From Lysobacterales bacterium (lineage in GTDB: Bacteria; Pseudomonadota; Gammaproteobacteria; Xanthomonadales; Rhodanobacteraceae), in contig JAATFF010000110.1 in assembly GCA_015655335.1 (NCBI GenBank), forward strand, positions 1 to 43,294: a stretch of 43,294 nucleotides of DNA, given 5' to 3'. Under the pieces are notes generated by a model that worked only from the letters and a program-made list of their open reading frames with translations, ran no database searches and was not told the origin of the DNA. The position numbers and the translations under genes were made by a program. Shown here in pieces: positions 16,245 to 26,200 of the stretch (position 1 is its first letter; every line of letters begins with the position of its first letter).

Positions 16245-17599
16245 GGCGTGATCTCCGAGACCGTGACACGCAACTTTCCGTTCCGCGTGAGCGGTATATC
16301 GTCGACAAAGTGACAATCCAGCTGTACGCTATCGCCGAGTACTTTGTTGACTTCACGGCGGATGTAATCCATCGACGCATCGTCAAAACCGGCGCCGCGC
16401 ACGATGGAGAGATCTAGTCGATCAAGGCGGCACTGTACCAATTGAAAGCGTTGCAGACCGGCGACATCCTTGAGCATGTGCGGAAAGAACTCTCCGGGCA
16501 GCACATGTCCGGCCGGCGTGCGAATGGCATCGAGCACCCGGCCATCGACACGCCTCAGCAACGGCAGTCCGCGCCCACAGGCACAGCGTCCGGCAGATGG
16601 CGACGCCACGTCGCCGTTGGCGTAACGCACGAAGGGCATGCCGTGATTGAAAAGATCGGTGATGACGACATCGCCGGATTCACCTTCGCGAGCGGCGCCA
16701 TGCGGCGTGCGCACCTCCACGACGAGATGATCGGCGTTTACATGCAAGCCATGGTGGTGCTCGCACTCGGCGGCGATCAACATGAACTCGCGGCATCCAT
16801 AGGTATTGAACGCGGGCGCCCTGAAAGCGTTTTGAATCAGGTCACGCTGGAATTCATGCATCGCCTCTGCGCCACCAATGATGCTTTGTGGCTGCCAGAT
16901 GTTGCGGCCATTGGCGATAAGCCACTGTGCCAGCTTCACCAGCGGTCCCACATAGGCGACGATGATGTCCGGACGATAGCGATCGATCGCATCGGCGTAT
17001 TCGGACATGTTTGCTTCGGTCATCTTGAAGCTATTGAGTACGCGGCGTGCGAAGACGGCGTTGTACATGCGATCCTTGAATTGGTGCGCGCGCGTGGGAT
17101 CGCCAACCGCGCCGCCCCAAAGGAATAGCGTGCGACGCCCCATGCGCGAGCCGGCCCATTCGTAGCCGCGCCACATCACTGCAGCTCGGCGATCATTGCT
17201 TTCGCGGGTGTAGCCAAAGCGCATCGGTTCGCCCGTCGAGCCGCCAGTGGCTTTGTATAACAAGCGGTCGCGCAGGGACTCGGCCTTGAGCTCGTCGAAA
17301 TGCGCACGGATGTCCGCTTTGGTCAGTACTGGCAGCTTTGCGTAGTCGTCGAGATTGCGGATATCTTGCGGCGTGATATCCAGCTCGCGCCACCGCTTGC
17401 GGTAGTAGGGCACCTCGCGATAACAGTGTTCGAGCAAGCGTTGCAGCCGTTTCCACTGCAGCGCCGCAATCTGTTCCGGATTCAGCCATTGGTCGCGCCG
17501 GTAATCGTCGAGATAGGCCAGCGTGTGGCGACGCCTCAAACCCGTTTCATAAGCAGGAAACAGCACACGCCGGAACGCTGCTTCATATAAGGCGTTCAT
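16241..17599 (-). CDS. CapK / phenylacetate-CoA-ligase-like AMP-forming enzyme
   Basis: A 452-residue member of the adenylate-forming CapK/PaaK-like group. It has an ATP-binding loop KATGGSTGEPMRF (residues 116-128), NTYGCREFMLIAAECEHH in the centre, and a C-terminal NGKLR lysine as in active adenylating enzymes. CapK proteins occur widely in capsule and EPS clusters and are thought to activate a carboxylate for transfer, though their exact reaction is rarely known. The start is set at ATG 17599; an ORF extension reaches into the polymerase gene. There is a 70-base gap upstream and a GTGA overlap downstream. Next to an NRPS/PKS it could activate or ligate an acyl or amino-acyl group; that is speculation. 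Confidence 0.82.
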   Translation of the reverse strand: MNALYEAAFRRVLFPAYETGLRRRHTLAYLDDYRRDQWLNPEQIAALQWKRLQRLLEHCYREVPYYRKRWRELDITPQDIRNLDDYAKLPVLTKADIRAHFDELKAESLRDRLLYKATGGSTGEPMRFGYTRESNDRRAAVMWRGYEWAGSRMGRRTLFLWGGAVGDPTRAHQFKDRMYNAVFARRVLNSFKMTEANMSEYADAIDRYRPDIIVAYVGPLVKLAQWLIANGRNIWQPQSIIGGAEAMHEFQRDLIQNAFRAPAFNTYGCREFMLIAAECEHHHGLHVNADHLVVEVRTPHGAAREGESGDVVITDLFNHGMPFVRYANGDVASPSAGRCACGRGLPLLRRVDGRVLDAIRTPAGHVLPGEFFPHMLKDVAGLQRFQLVQCRLDRLDLSIVRGAGFDDASMDYIRREVNKVLGDSVQLDCHFVDDIPLTRNGKLRVTVSEITP

Positions 17600-17669
17600 G
17601 CCGTACGCTCCATGCGCCGCAGTCGATGCACGGCGGCGGCATAGTGGCGGAAGGCGGATGAGTGCGTAT

Positions 17670-18935
17670 TCATGCAGAAGTGCGCAGCAGTACGGCAACT
17701 AGCACGAAAAAACCGGCAATGCTTCCTACGGCTGCCGGGAACCAGCGCCAGCCGCTATCTGCCAGCGTGAACAGGCGCAGCCCGGGAAAACGTTGCCGCG
17801 CACTGACATAGAAGCCGACCACCATGGCGGTCACCAGGTACATCACCACCATGTAGCTGCGACTAAGAAAAAAGGCCGCCGCAAACAGGCCGCATAGCGA
17901 TAACAGCAGGGCCAGCGCCATGCGCCGTTCGCTTTGCCATGCTTTGGCGCGCTCAGGGTCGTCGCTGACATCAGGCTTGTAGCGCAGCACGGTCAGCATC
18001 ATCCAGAAGCTGTAGCCGACAAACGCTAACCACAGCATGTAGCCAATAAAGCCTGTCTCGGCCAAGACCAGCACGAACGAATTATGCGCAGTGAGATCGT
18101 TGTATTCGGTGAAGTTACCCGCGCCGACACCAAATACCGGATGAGACAGAAACATGTGCAAGCCTTCGTACCACGCGTCCACACGACCAAACGCCGACTC
18201 TTCATCCGGGTCCAATTGCTGCATGCGGGACGACAACAACTTCATGCATGCCAGTCCGACCACGCCCAACGTACCGGCAGTAAAGAATCCACGCCGATAC
18301 CAGACGTACGCGCCGGCCACTACCAGCACAGCAAGCAATGCGCCGCGAGAGTTGGTGAGATAGGTTCCGTAGAACAGCGCCACCGCGCAACCTAGCCAGA
18401 ACGCACGTAACAACAATCCGCGCAACGTGCTGAGAAATACCGCCATCGGAATCGTGGAGGCAAACAACAGCCCAAGGTCGTTGGGGTCGTTAAAAATACC
18501 CACGTATTGAATGCGCCCATCTTCGGAAAGCGGCACGCCCGTCCAGCCGACGCCGTCTCTAACCTGGCCGATACCGTGAAAGACCAATACCACCGAACAG
18601 AGCACGAACACGGCCATCGCGATCATCACGCGTCGCTGCGTGTTGCAGGCGGTCGCGAAGATAAAAAAGGCAATCACTATCGGGCCGAATTTCTTAAGTT
18701 GATCCAGCGCGCCCCCGGTCCAGCAGTTGACCACCACCGAGATCATCAAGATCAGCAGAAAGACGGGCAGAATCACAAATTGCGGCGCCTTGAATGTTTT
18801 GCCATGCGAGATCATCCAGCACAGAAAAGCCAGGATCAGAACTGCGGGCAAAACCGGGATGGCGACAAAAGCCGGAATGTATTCCTGTGGCCGGATGATG
18901 GTCAGGATTAAATAAATAATGATCAACGGAAACAT
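17670..18935 (-). CDS. O-antigen ligase/polymerase-like membrane protein (Wzy_C type)
   Basis: A 421-residue integral membrane protein with roughly 10-12 helices and the signature of the O-antigen ligase/Wzy group. This is TYLTNSRGALLAVLVVAGAY in a helix, then a periplasmic loop with HPVFGVGAGNFTEY and AHNSFVLVLAETGFIGYMLW. It resembles the exosortase-A-associated ligase type (TIGR03097-like). It probably polymerises lipid-linked repeats (Wzy) or ligates glycan; sequence alone does not separate these. The ATG overlaps the upstream deacetylase stop (TGATG). Confidence 0.83.
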   Translation of the reverse strand: MFPLIIIYLILTIIRPQEYIPAFVAIPVLPAVLILAFLCWMISHGKTFKAPQFVILPVFLLILMISVVVNCWTGGALDQLKKFGPIVIAFFIFATACNTQRRVMIAMAVFVLCSVVLVFHGIGQVRDGVGWTGVPLSEDGRIQYVGIFNDPNDLGLLFASTIPMAVFLSTLRGLLLRAFWLGCAVALFYGTYLTNSRGALLAVLVVAGAYVWYRRGFFTAGTLGVVGLACMKLLSSRMQQLDPDEESAFGRVDAWYEGLHMFLSHPVFGVGAGNFTEYNDLTAHNSFVLVLAETGFIGYMLWLAFVGYSFWMMLTVLRYKPDVSDDPERAKAWQSERRMALALLLSLCGLFAAAFFLSRSYMVVMYLVTAMVVGFYVSARQRFPGLRLFTLADSGWRWFPAAVGSIAGFFVLVAVLLRTSA

Positions 18936-20035
18936 CAGGCATGCACCGGTTCGCGAGCGGGATCGCGGTTGACGGTGGGATAGCTGACCAGACTCGGCAA
19001 CGCCAGCATGGCGGCAAACCAGCCCGGGCCCATCATGCGTTCAACCGGCAGGCGATTGAGCGCGTAACGATTCGATGCCGGCTGGGGATTGGTGCCGCAG
19101 ATATAGCAGACCGCCAATTGGAAGCCGGCCTCGCGGGTGGCGTTCATCACGTCCGCGTCGAAAGCGCGATCGCCGCCGACCGGATAGGACATCAAAGAAG
19201 CAGGCGCATCGAGTTCGCGATCCAGCGTCGCTTTGGATTGCCTCACTTCGTCTCTCATCCGGTCGCGTGTCAGCTTGGCCAGCATGCGATGGTGTACGCC
19301 ATGCGAGCCGATTTCGAAGCCTGCGGCATGCATTTCGCGCAGTTGCGACCAAGTCATCGGGAGGCAATCTTCTGCCCGTGCGTCGCTAGGCATCTGCCAC
19401 TCGCGTTCCAACCGAGTGATCATCGTTTCCTGCGCGATCGCATCGATACTCTTCATGTTCTGCAACACAGTACCGGCGAGTGCGCGCCGAAGATCGCGAT
19501 CGCCTGGCATCGGTACATCCATGCCCAGTTCCGGCAGGACCAACCGCGGAGCAGCGGTAAGCAGAATCATGTGCACAAGCCAGTCGTAACCGAACGGCTT
19601 GCCGGTATCGATATGGCCGGTCGAGACAAAGAAAGTGGCGGGAATACCCAGTTCGCGCAGGATGGGGTAAGCGATGCGGTAGTTGTCGTCGTAACCGTCG
19701 TCGAAAGTAACGACCACGGCATCGGGCGGTAATGAGTCGCCCGCGTTCAACGCAGCGACGACATCGCTCAAGCGCAATGGCAGAAAGTGTTGTTTCAGGT
19801 GCAGCATTTGCGCGCGGAATCGTTCCGGCGTGGTGCTGATCAATTCAAGGTCAAAGTCGTAGGTGGCCGGATCGGGCAGCGGCATCACCCGGTGATAAGC
19901 CAGGATGCGCAAATCCTTTTGCCACCAAGAGCGCACCCGTTGCAACGGATGCAAGGCGCCAGTGCTGTAGCACAGTTCCGCGACCCGTCCGCGGATGCCG
20001 GATGCCCGGCCGTGACTTTCTTCCTGAGTCAACAT
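18935..20035 (-). CDS. Polysaccharide deacetylase family protein
   Basis: A 366-residue NodB-fold enzyme. Motif 1 is VVVTFDDGYDDNYR (residues 107-120), motif 2 is EIGSHGVHHRML (241-252) with ligands His245 and His249, and the C-terminus carries SYPVGGDRAFDADV. No convincing signal peptide is present. I chose ATG 20035, preceded by GAGGA, over an ATG 29 codons upstream with an atypical Arg/Ser-rich leader. It is the first sugar-modifying gene after the NRPS, across a 173-base gap in which I see no terminator, so read-through from the assembly-line genes is possible. Confidence 0.85.
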   Translation of the reverse strand: MLTQEESHGRASGIRGRVAELCYSTGALHPLQRVRSWWQKDLRILAYHRVMPLPDPATYDFDLELISTTPERFRAQMLHLKQHFLPLRLSDVVAALNAGDSLPPDAVVVTFDDGYDDNYRIAYPILRELGIPATFFVSTGHIDTGKPFGYDWLVHMILLTAAPRLVLPELGMDVPMPGDRDLRRALAGTVLQNMKSIDAIAQETMITRLEREWQMPSDARAEDCLPMTWSQLREMHAAGFEIGSHGVHHRMLAKLTRDRMRDEVRQSKATLDRELDAPASLMSYPVGGDRAFDADVMNATREAGFQLAVCYICGTNPQPASNRYALNRLPVERMMGPGWFAAMLALPSLVSYPTVNRDPAREPVHA

Positions 20036-20208
20036 GTCGACAGTCCTCGCTGGTGGAAACAGCAGGCAAGTGCGGATGCGGTGAAGCGATGACGTAAGAC
20101 GATGTACCGATCGCCGCGGCAATGCTGCGCGCGTTTGGCAGACCGCGATTCGTAAGATGGCTTATTGATATTGGCCACTATCGGGTCCCCCAGACCGATG
20201 TATTCATG

Positions 20209-23200
20209 TCAGCGGCGCCCAAGCCAGTTGCGTAAACGCGAGCCAAGCTTCGCAGGTTGCGATACCTGCGGAGCGCCTTCCGACAACCCCGCCGCCAACG
20301 TGCCCAACGTGCCGTTGGCGATGTCCAGCAAGTTCAGCGACATCCCGGTCTGGCGTTGGACGCGTGCCGCCATATCGACAGCCATCAGCGAATGGCCGCC
20401 GATATCGAAGAAGTTGTCGCTGGTGCGAATGCGTGCAAGGCCCAACAGTTCCTTCCATAACGCGGCAAGCAACTGCTCGTTGGCAGTCTTGGGTTGGGTG
20501 GCGCTATCGATTTCTTCCTCGCCGGATGACGCGTCGGCCAATGGCAACGCGGCAAAATCTACTGTGCCGTTTGCCATCAATGGCAATGCATCGAGCAATA
20601 TCAGCCGTTGCGGTACTTCGTGTGCAGGTAGTGCCTCGGTAAGCGCGGCCACTAGTCGATCGGACTCCAGCCTATGATCGGGCGCTGCAACGACATAGGC
20701 GTCGATGTGCGTACCGGCAGCATGATTCAAGCGCGCCACCGCAACGGCACGCATGACTCCCGGTTGGCTGAGCAATTCCGCTTCGATGGTCGCCAGATCG
20801 ACCTCCCGGCCGCCAATCCGCTCGCGGCGATCGATGCGGCCCATTTCCTGGATATTGCCGCTCAGTAGCCAGCGCCCGTGACTGTGCGTACGTTGCAAAG
20901 GCATATCCTGCGAGCCGGCCATCAGCACGTGCTCGTGCTGCGCTGCTTCGGCACGCACGCCGAACGCGCGGCTGATTGATGCGCCGCCGACATAGATTTC
21001 GCCAATGGCTCCAATCGGGCAGGGTTGTTGCCGATCATCGAGAATCCACACCGATGTATTGCCGAGCGGCTGCCCGCTGTGCAGGCTTTCTGCCGGTCGT
21101 TCGATACGGCCGCAGGTTGCGGCCAACGCGCCGTCAGCGCAGCCCGATACGTTCCATACGCCGGCACAACGTTCGGCCAATTTCTCGGCTAATTCAGGTG
21201 AGGGAAGGGCGCCGATACAGATGGCCTGCATGTCCGCGCGCCCCATCCAACCCGCTGAAAACATCGACTGCCATGCATCGGGCGCCGCCCACATCACGCT
21301 GGCTCGATGATTCTGCGTTAACTTGACCAACGCTTCGCCATCGCGCGTCTCGCGTTGACTGGCGAGAATCAATTCGGCACCGATCGCCATGGGCAACAGG
21401 GTTTCGATGATTGCATCACTTGTCGCTGGTGAGGCTGTTGCCAGGACACGGTCATCCGCCGACAGGCCAAGTGAGCCACGCAACCCCTGTAGCACATTGG
21501 CGATGGCGCGATGCGTAAACGCCGCGCCGCTGGGCCTACCGCTGGAATCGGGCACGTAAACGACGATCGCTGTATTGTCGTCGACCGCTTCGGTCACAAA
21601 CGTACTGCGATCGCTCGGTGCATCGATGATTTCGGCGGTATCGGCATCCAGCCACAAGGCTTGTGCGCGCGACCACTGGAGCGGACTTTCCAGCGCGCCG
21701 TCACCGGTCAACAAGGTGATGCGCGCATCCGCGATGATCTCTTTGAGACGCGCGGCTGGATCGGTGGGATCGAGCAATACGCATACGCTGCCGGCTTTGA
21801 GAATGCCGAGCATGCCTGCCAACCGGTTTATGCCGGGCTCCACGGCAAGCCCTATTACGGTGCCTACGCCAGCGCTACGTTTACGCAGGCAATGGGCGAT
21901 ACGGTTGGCACGTTGTTCGATCTCGATGTAGCGCGTCCCCCAGCTACCGAATGTCAGTGCGGTCTTGTCCGGCGCATGGTCGACCTGCAGTTCGAACATC
22001 GCGGGCACGTTGTTTGGCAACTGGATCGTCATCGCCGTCGCGTTCCAGTCGCGTTCCTGCGTCAACTCGGCTGCACTGATCGCAGTAAGCGAAGTGATGA
22101 GTTGCGTTGGATCGTCGCAGACGCGAGCCATCATCGCGAGGTAGCGATCGCGCAGCAGGCACGCCGTTCCGGCTTGCAGAATGTCGGCGTTATACGTGAC
22201 GCCGCCGACCATGCCGTGATTACTCTCAAGGAACCACAGGCCCAGGTCTTCGGTGGCGCCGCTCTGGAACAACAGGATTTGCTCGTGTGCCAGGCCGCCC
22301 CAGTCGACGATGCGCTGGCGCGCGTCCTGGAACGAGAACAACGCTTGATAGAGCACCGCAGCACTACCGGCGCCCACCCGCAGCTCGCGTTGCAGATATT
22401 CGAGCGGCACGTCGGGATGGCCGAAGCTTTCGATCGCTGCACATTTAACGTAACGCACGAAATCGATGAATGACAGTTTGCTGTCGACGGTTATATGCAA
22501 GGGAAGCAGATTGTTGAAATAACCCATCACCGATTCGACTTCGGTTTGATTGCGCGCACGCACCGGCGTACCGACGACCAGATCGCTCTCGCCGGCCATA
22601 CCGCTGAGCAATACGTAATACAGCGCCAGCAGGGTCATGTTGAGCGTGGCATCGGCGATCCGCGCCACGTCATGCATGGCATCGGTCGCTTGCTTGGATA
22701 CACGAATCCATTCAGTACGGCCTACGCCCGACATGCCCGGCCGCCGCGGTTGATCGGTTGGCAGCGCGCGAATATCCGCCATCTTCGCCAGGCGCTCGCG
22801 CCAGAAGGCGAGCTGTGTCTGAAACTGTGGCCCCTCCAACCATTGCGTGTGCCAGGCGGCGAAATCGCCATAGCTCACCGGCAGCGGCGATAGCGGCGAC
22901 GGCTGCCCTTCGCTAAATGCCCGGTACAGCGATGAGAGTTCGGCGTACAGAATGTCGAACGACCAGCCATCCCAGATGATGTGATGAGGCATGAAGAAAA
23001 AGACATGATCGTTCTCGCTCAGCCGGAACATGCGGGCGCTGAACAAGGGGGCTTGAGTGAGATCGAAGGGCGTGTCGGTAAGCGCCTGCAGGCGCTCCAT
23101 CAAGATGGCCTGCTGCTGGTTTTCCGAAAGCCCGGAAAGATCCTCGGCGGGGAATAGGTTGACCTCGACATGCGGCGCGACAATCTGCTCGACGTTGTTG

Positions 23201-26200
23201 CCATCGCGGCGAAATGCTGTGCGCAGAATCGGTTGGCGTTGCATCAAGGCTTGCAGTGCAAGCTGGAACGCGGACTCATCGAGATGGCCACGTAATCGAT
23301 GCGCTGAAGGGGCGTTGTAGGTGACGCGGCCGGGCTGCAGTTCTTCGAGCGACCACAAGCGGCTCTGCATCAACGACAGTGGGGCACGACTTTGATCCGC
23401 GCGTGGCACGATGGGCTGCGCAGCAGGCGCAGTACCGCTAGCTACTTGGGCGCCAATCGCCGCGGCGAGATCGGCAATGGTCGGCGCATCGAACAAGGTA
23501 CGAAACGACAAGGTGATGCCGAACTCGCGATTCAGGCGAGCGGTGAGTTGCGCGGCCAGTAACGAGTGACCGCCCAGGGCGAAGAAGTCGTCGCGCACAT
23601 CGAGGTCAGGCAGCGACAAAACGCTCTCCATCGCCGCCGCCACCCGGCGCTCATCGTCGTTACGCGGCGCGATGCGCGCGGTTTGCGATGCAATGGAATG
23701 CACCTGCGGTGCGGGGAGTGCCTTGCGATCGGTCTTGCCGTTCGGCAAAAGCGGAATCGCATCGAGCCGGATGACATGCTGCGGCAGCATGTAATCCGGA
23801 AGATGCTGCTTGAGTTGATCACGCAGGGCCGTTTCATCAAATATTGCGTGTTCGCGCACGACAACGTAAGCAGCTAGCCGGACATCGCCCGGGCGATCTT
23901 CACGTGCCATCACTACGGCTTGCTCGACCTCGGGCGCGTCGGCAAGTACGCATTCGATCTCGCCCAGTTCGATGCGAAAACCACGCACCTTCACCTGGAA
24001 ATCCAGCCGCCCCAAATGTTCGAGCATGCCGTTGGCGAGCCAGCGACCTCGATCGCCGGTGCGATACATCCGAGCGTTCTGCTGACCACTGATGGGATCG
24101 GGTAGAAAGCGTTCGGCGTTGAGCTCTGGGCGATTCCAATAACCCAAGGTGACGCCGGCGCCGCCGATGTAGATTTCGCCCGGCACGCCCAATGGGCATG
24201 GAGCGAAACGGTCGTCCAGAATATGCACCACGGTGTTGGCGATCGGATATCCGATAAAAATGCCCGCGCGCGGATCGGCGACGCGCCAGTATGCGGAATA
24301 CACGGTGGTTTCGGTGGGGCCGTATGCATTCCAGACTTCGGCGCAGCGTTGTAGCAGTGCCTCGGCAAGGTCGACCGCCAACGGTTCGCCCCCGGAAATA
24401 GCGCGGAACCCTTCGTGTCCATTCCAGCCCGCTTCGATCAGGATGCGCCAGCCGGCCGGAGTGGCCTGCATCACGGTTGCGTTGCTTTCTTCCACTAGCC
24501 GGCGCAAGGCCGCGCCGTCGCGAACATCGTCGTGATCGGCAATAACAACTTCGGCCCCGACGCTCAGCGGCAGCATCAATTCCAGGAAAGCGATATCGAA
24601 TGACAGCGTCGTCACGGCGACCCATCGATCGTGCTCCGTGATACCTGGAATGCGTTGCGAGCTGCTCAGATAATTCGACGTTGCGCGGTGAGGTACGCAC
24701 ACGCCTTTGGGCCGACCCGTCGAACCAGAGGTGTAGATCAGGTAGGCCAGGGATTCGGGTGACGCCGCCCCCTCGTCGCGCGGCAAACGCGCTGGCAACT
24801 CCGATTCAATAGTATCGGCGTCGCGCTTCAATGACAGCACGCGTGATGACGGAAATTCGAACGCCGACGGTGTGTCGTCGTCGACGATCAGTGTCGCCAG
24901 CCCCGCATCCTGGGCCATGAATGCCAAGCGTTCGGCGGGGAATTGGGGATCAAGCGGTACATAAGTCGCACCGGTTTTGAGTACGGCGAGCAAAGCCGCC
25001 AACATATCGATGCTGCGTGCCAGGGCGATGCCTACGAAGCTGCCTTGACGGATGCCGCGCTTGCGCAACGTATGCGCCAGTCGATTGGCACGCGCTTCCA
25101 GCTCGGCGTAGCTCAGGTGCCTTCCGCCGTGCTGCACGGCGACGCGGTCCGGCACCCGATCAGCTTGTTCTTCGAAATATTCGTGCGCGAGTTTTTGCTC
25201 CGGATAAGGAGTGCTTTTCGGCTGCAGCGAGGCCATTTCACGTTCTGTCTTCTCAGACAGAAGACTGAGTCTCTGCACTGCGATGTCCGGGCTGGCGACG
25301 GCACTGCGAAGCAGCGTCTCGTATGCGTCGAGCCAGCAGCGAATCGTTTCGCCACGGAACAGATCGCTGTTGTACTGACATTCCAGGCGCAAGCAGCCGT
25401 CGACTTGCACCGCGTTGATGAACAGCTCGAAGTTCTCGAAGGCACGTGCATTGCCGGAAAATTCAAAACGCAGCCCGGGGAAAGCGGCTGTCTGTTCGTC
25501 CAGCGCCTGGTCCAAATTGAATAGCAAGCTGACCAGAGGCAATCGGCTAGGGTCGCGCGGCATGGCAAGTCGTGCGAGCAGGCTGCCCAGCGTGTACTGT
25601 CGATGATCGAACGCGTCGAGCAGATCGCCGCGTAGATGTTTGAGCAAGGTCGTGAACGGTGCTTGCGGATCGATAGTGTTGCGCAACGGCAATACGTTGA
25701 CGCAATGTCCGACCAGGCTGTCGCGGCCATCCACGGCTTGTCCGGCACTCGGAATGCCGATCACCACATCGTCCTGACCCGTCAGCCGGTATAGCAGGGC
25801 ACCGAATGCAGCCAGCAAAGTCGCATATAAGCTCGCTCCTTGCCGTGCTCCCGTTCGCTTGATGTCCGCCACCAGCGTTGCGTCGAGCAAACGATCCTCC
25901 CGCTGGGAAGCGAAGGTGCGGCGACGCTTTCGCGCGCTGTCGGTAGGAAGATCCAGCGACGGCAGCGCGCCACTGAATCGGCTCAACCAATACTGCTCGT
26001 CGGCGTGGCCGATATCGGTTTGAGCGCGTATTGCTTCCGCGATGGCATAGTCTGTAAAGGCGTCCGCAGGTACAGGCCCCTCTCCCTGATTGATCCGTTG
26101 CGCGTACAGCGCGGCAAGATCGCGCACGATCACGCCGAACGACCAGCCGTCGCAAACGATGTGATGCGCGGTGAAGATAAGCAAGTGTTCGTGTGCATCA

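Noticed and set aside
16245-16316. ATG-started longer version of the third GT4 gene
   Set aside because: It would overlap CapK by about 75 bases and adds residues unlike the family. GTG 16244 gives the usual opening.
20533-22005. Frameshift or sequencing error as cause of the degenerate A domain
   Set aside because: The frame is continuous, later motifs (GEIYVGGA and the carrier site) are in register, and the changes are scattered substitutions, so slow loss of function fits better.
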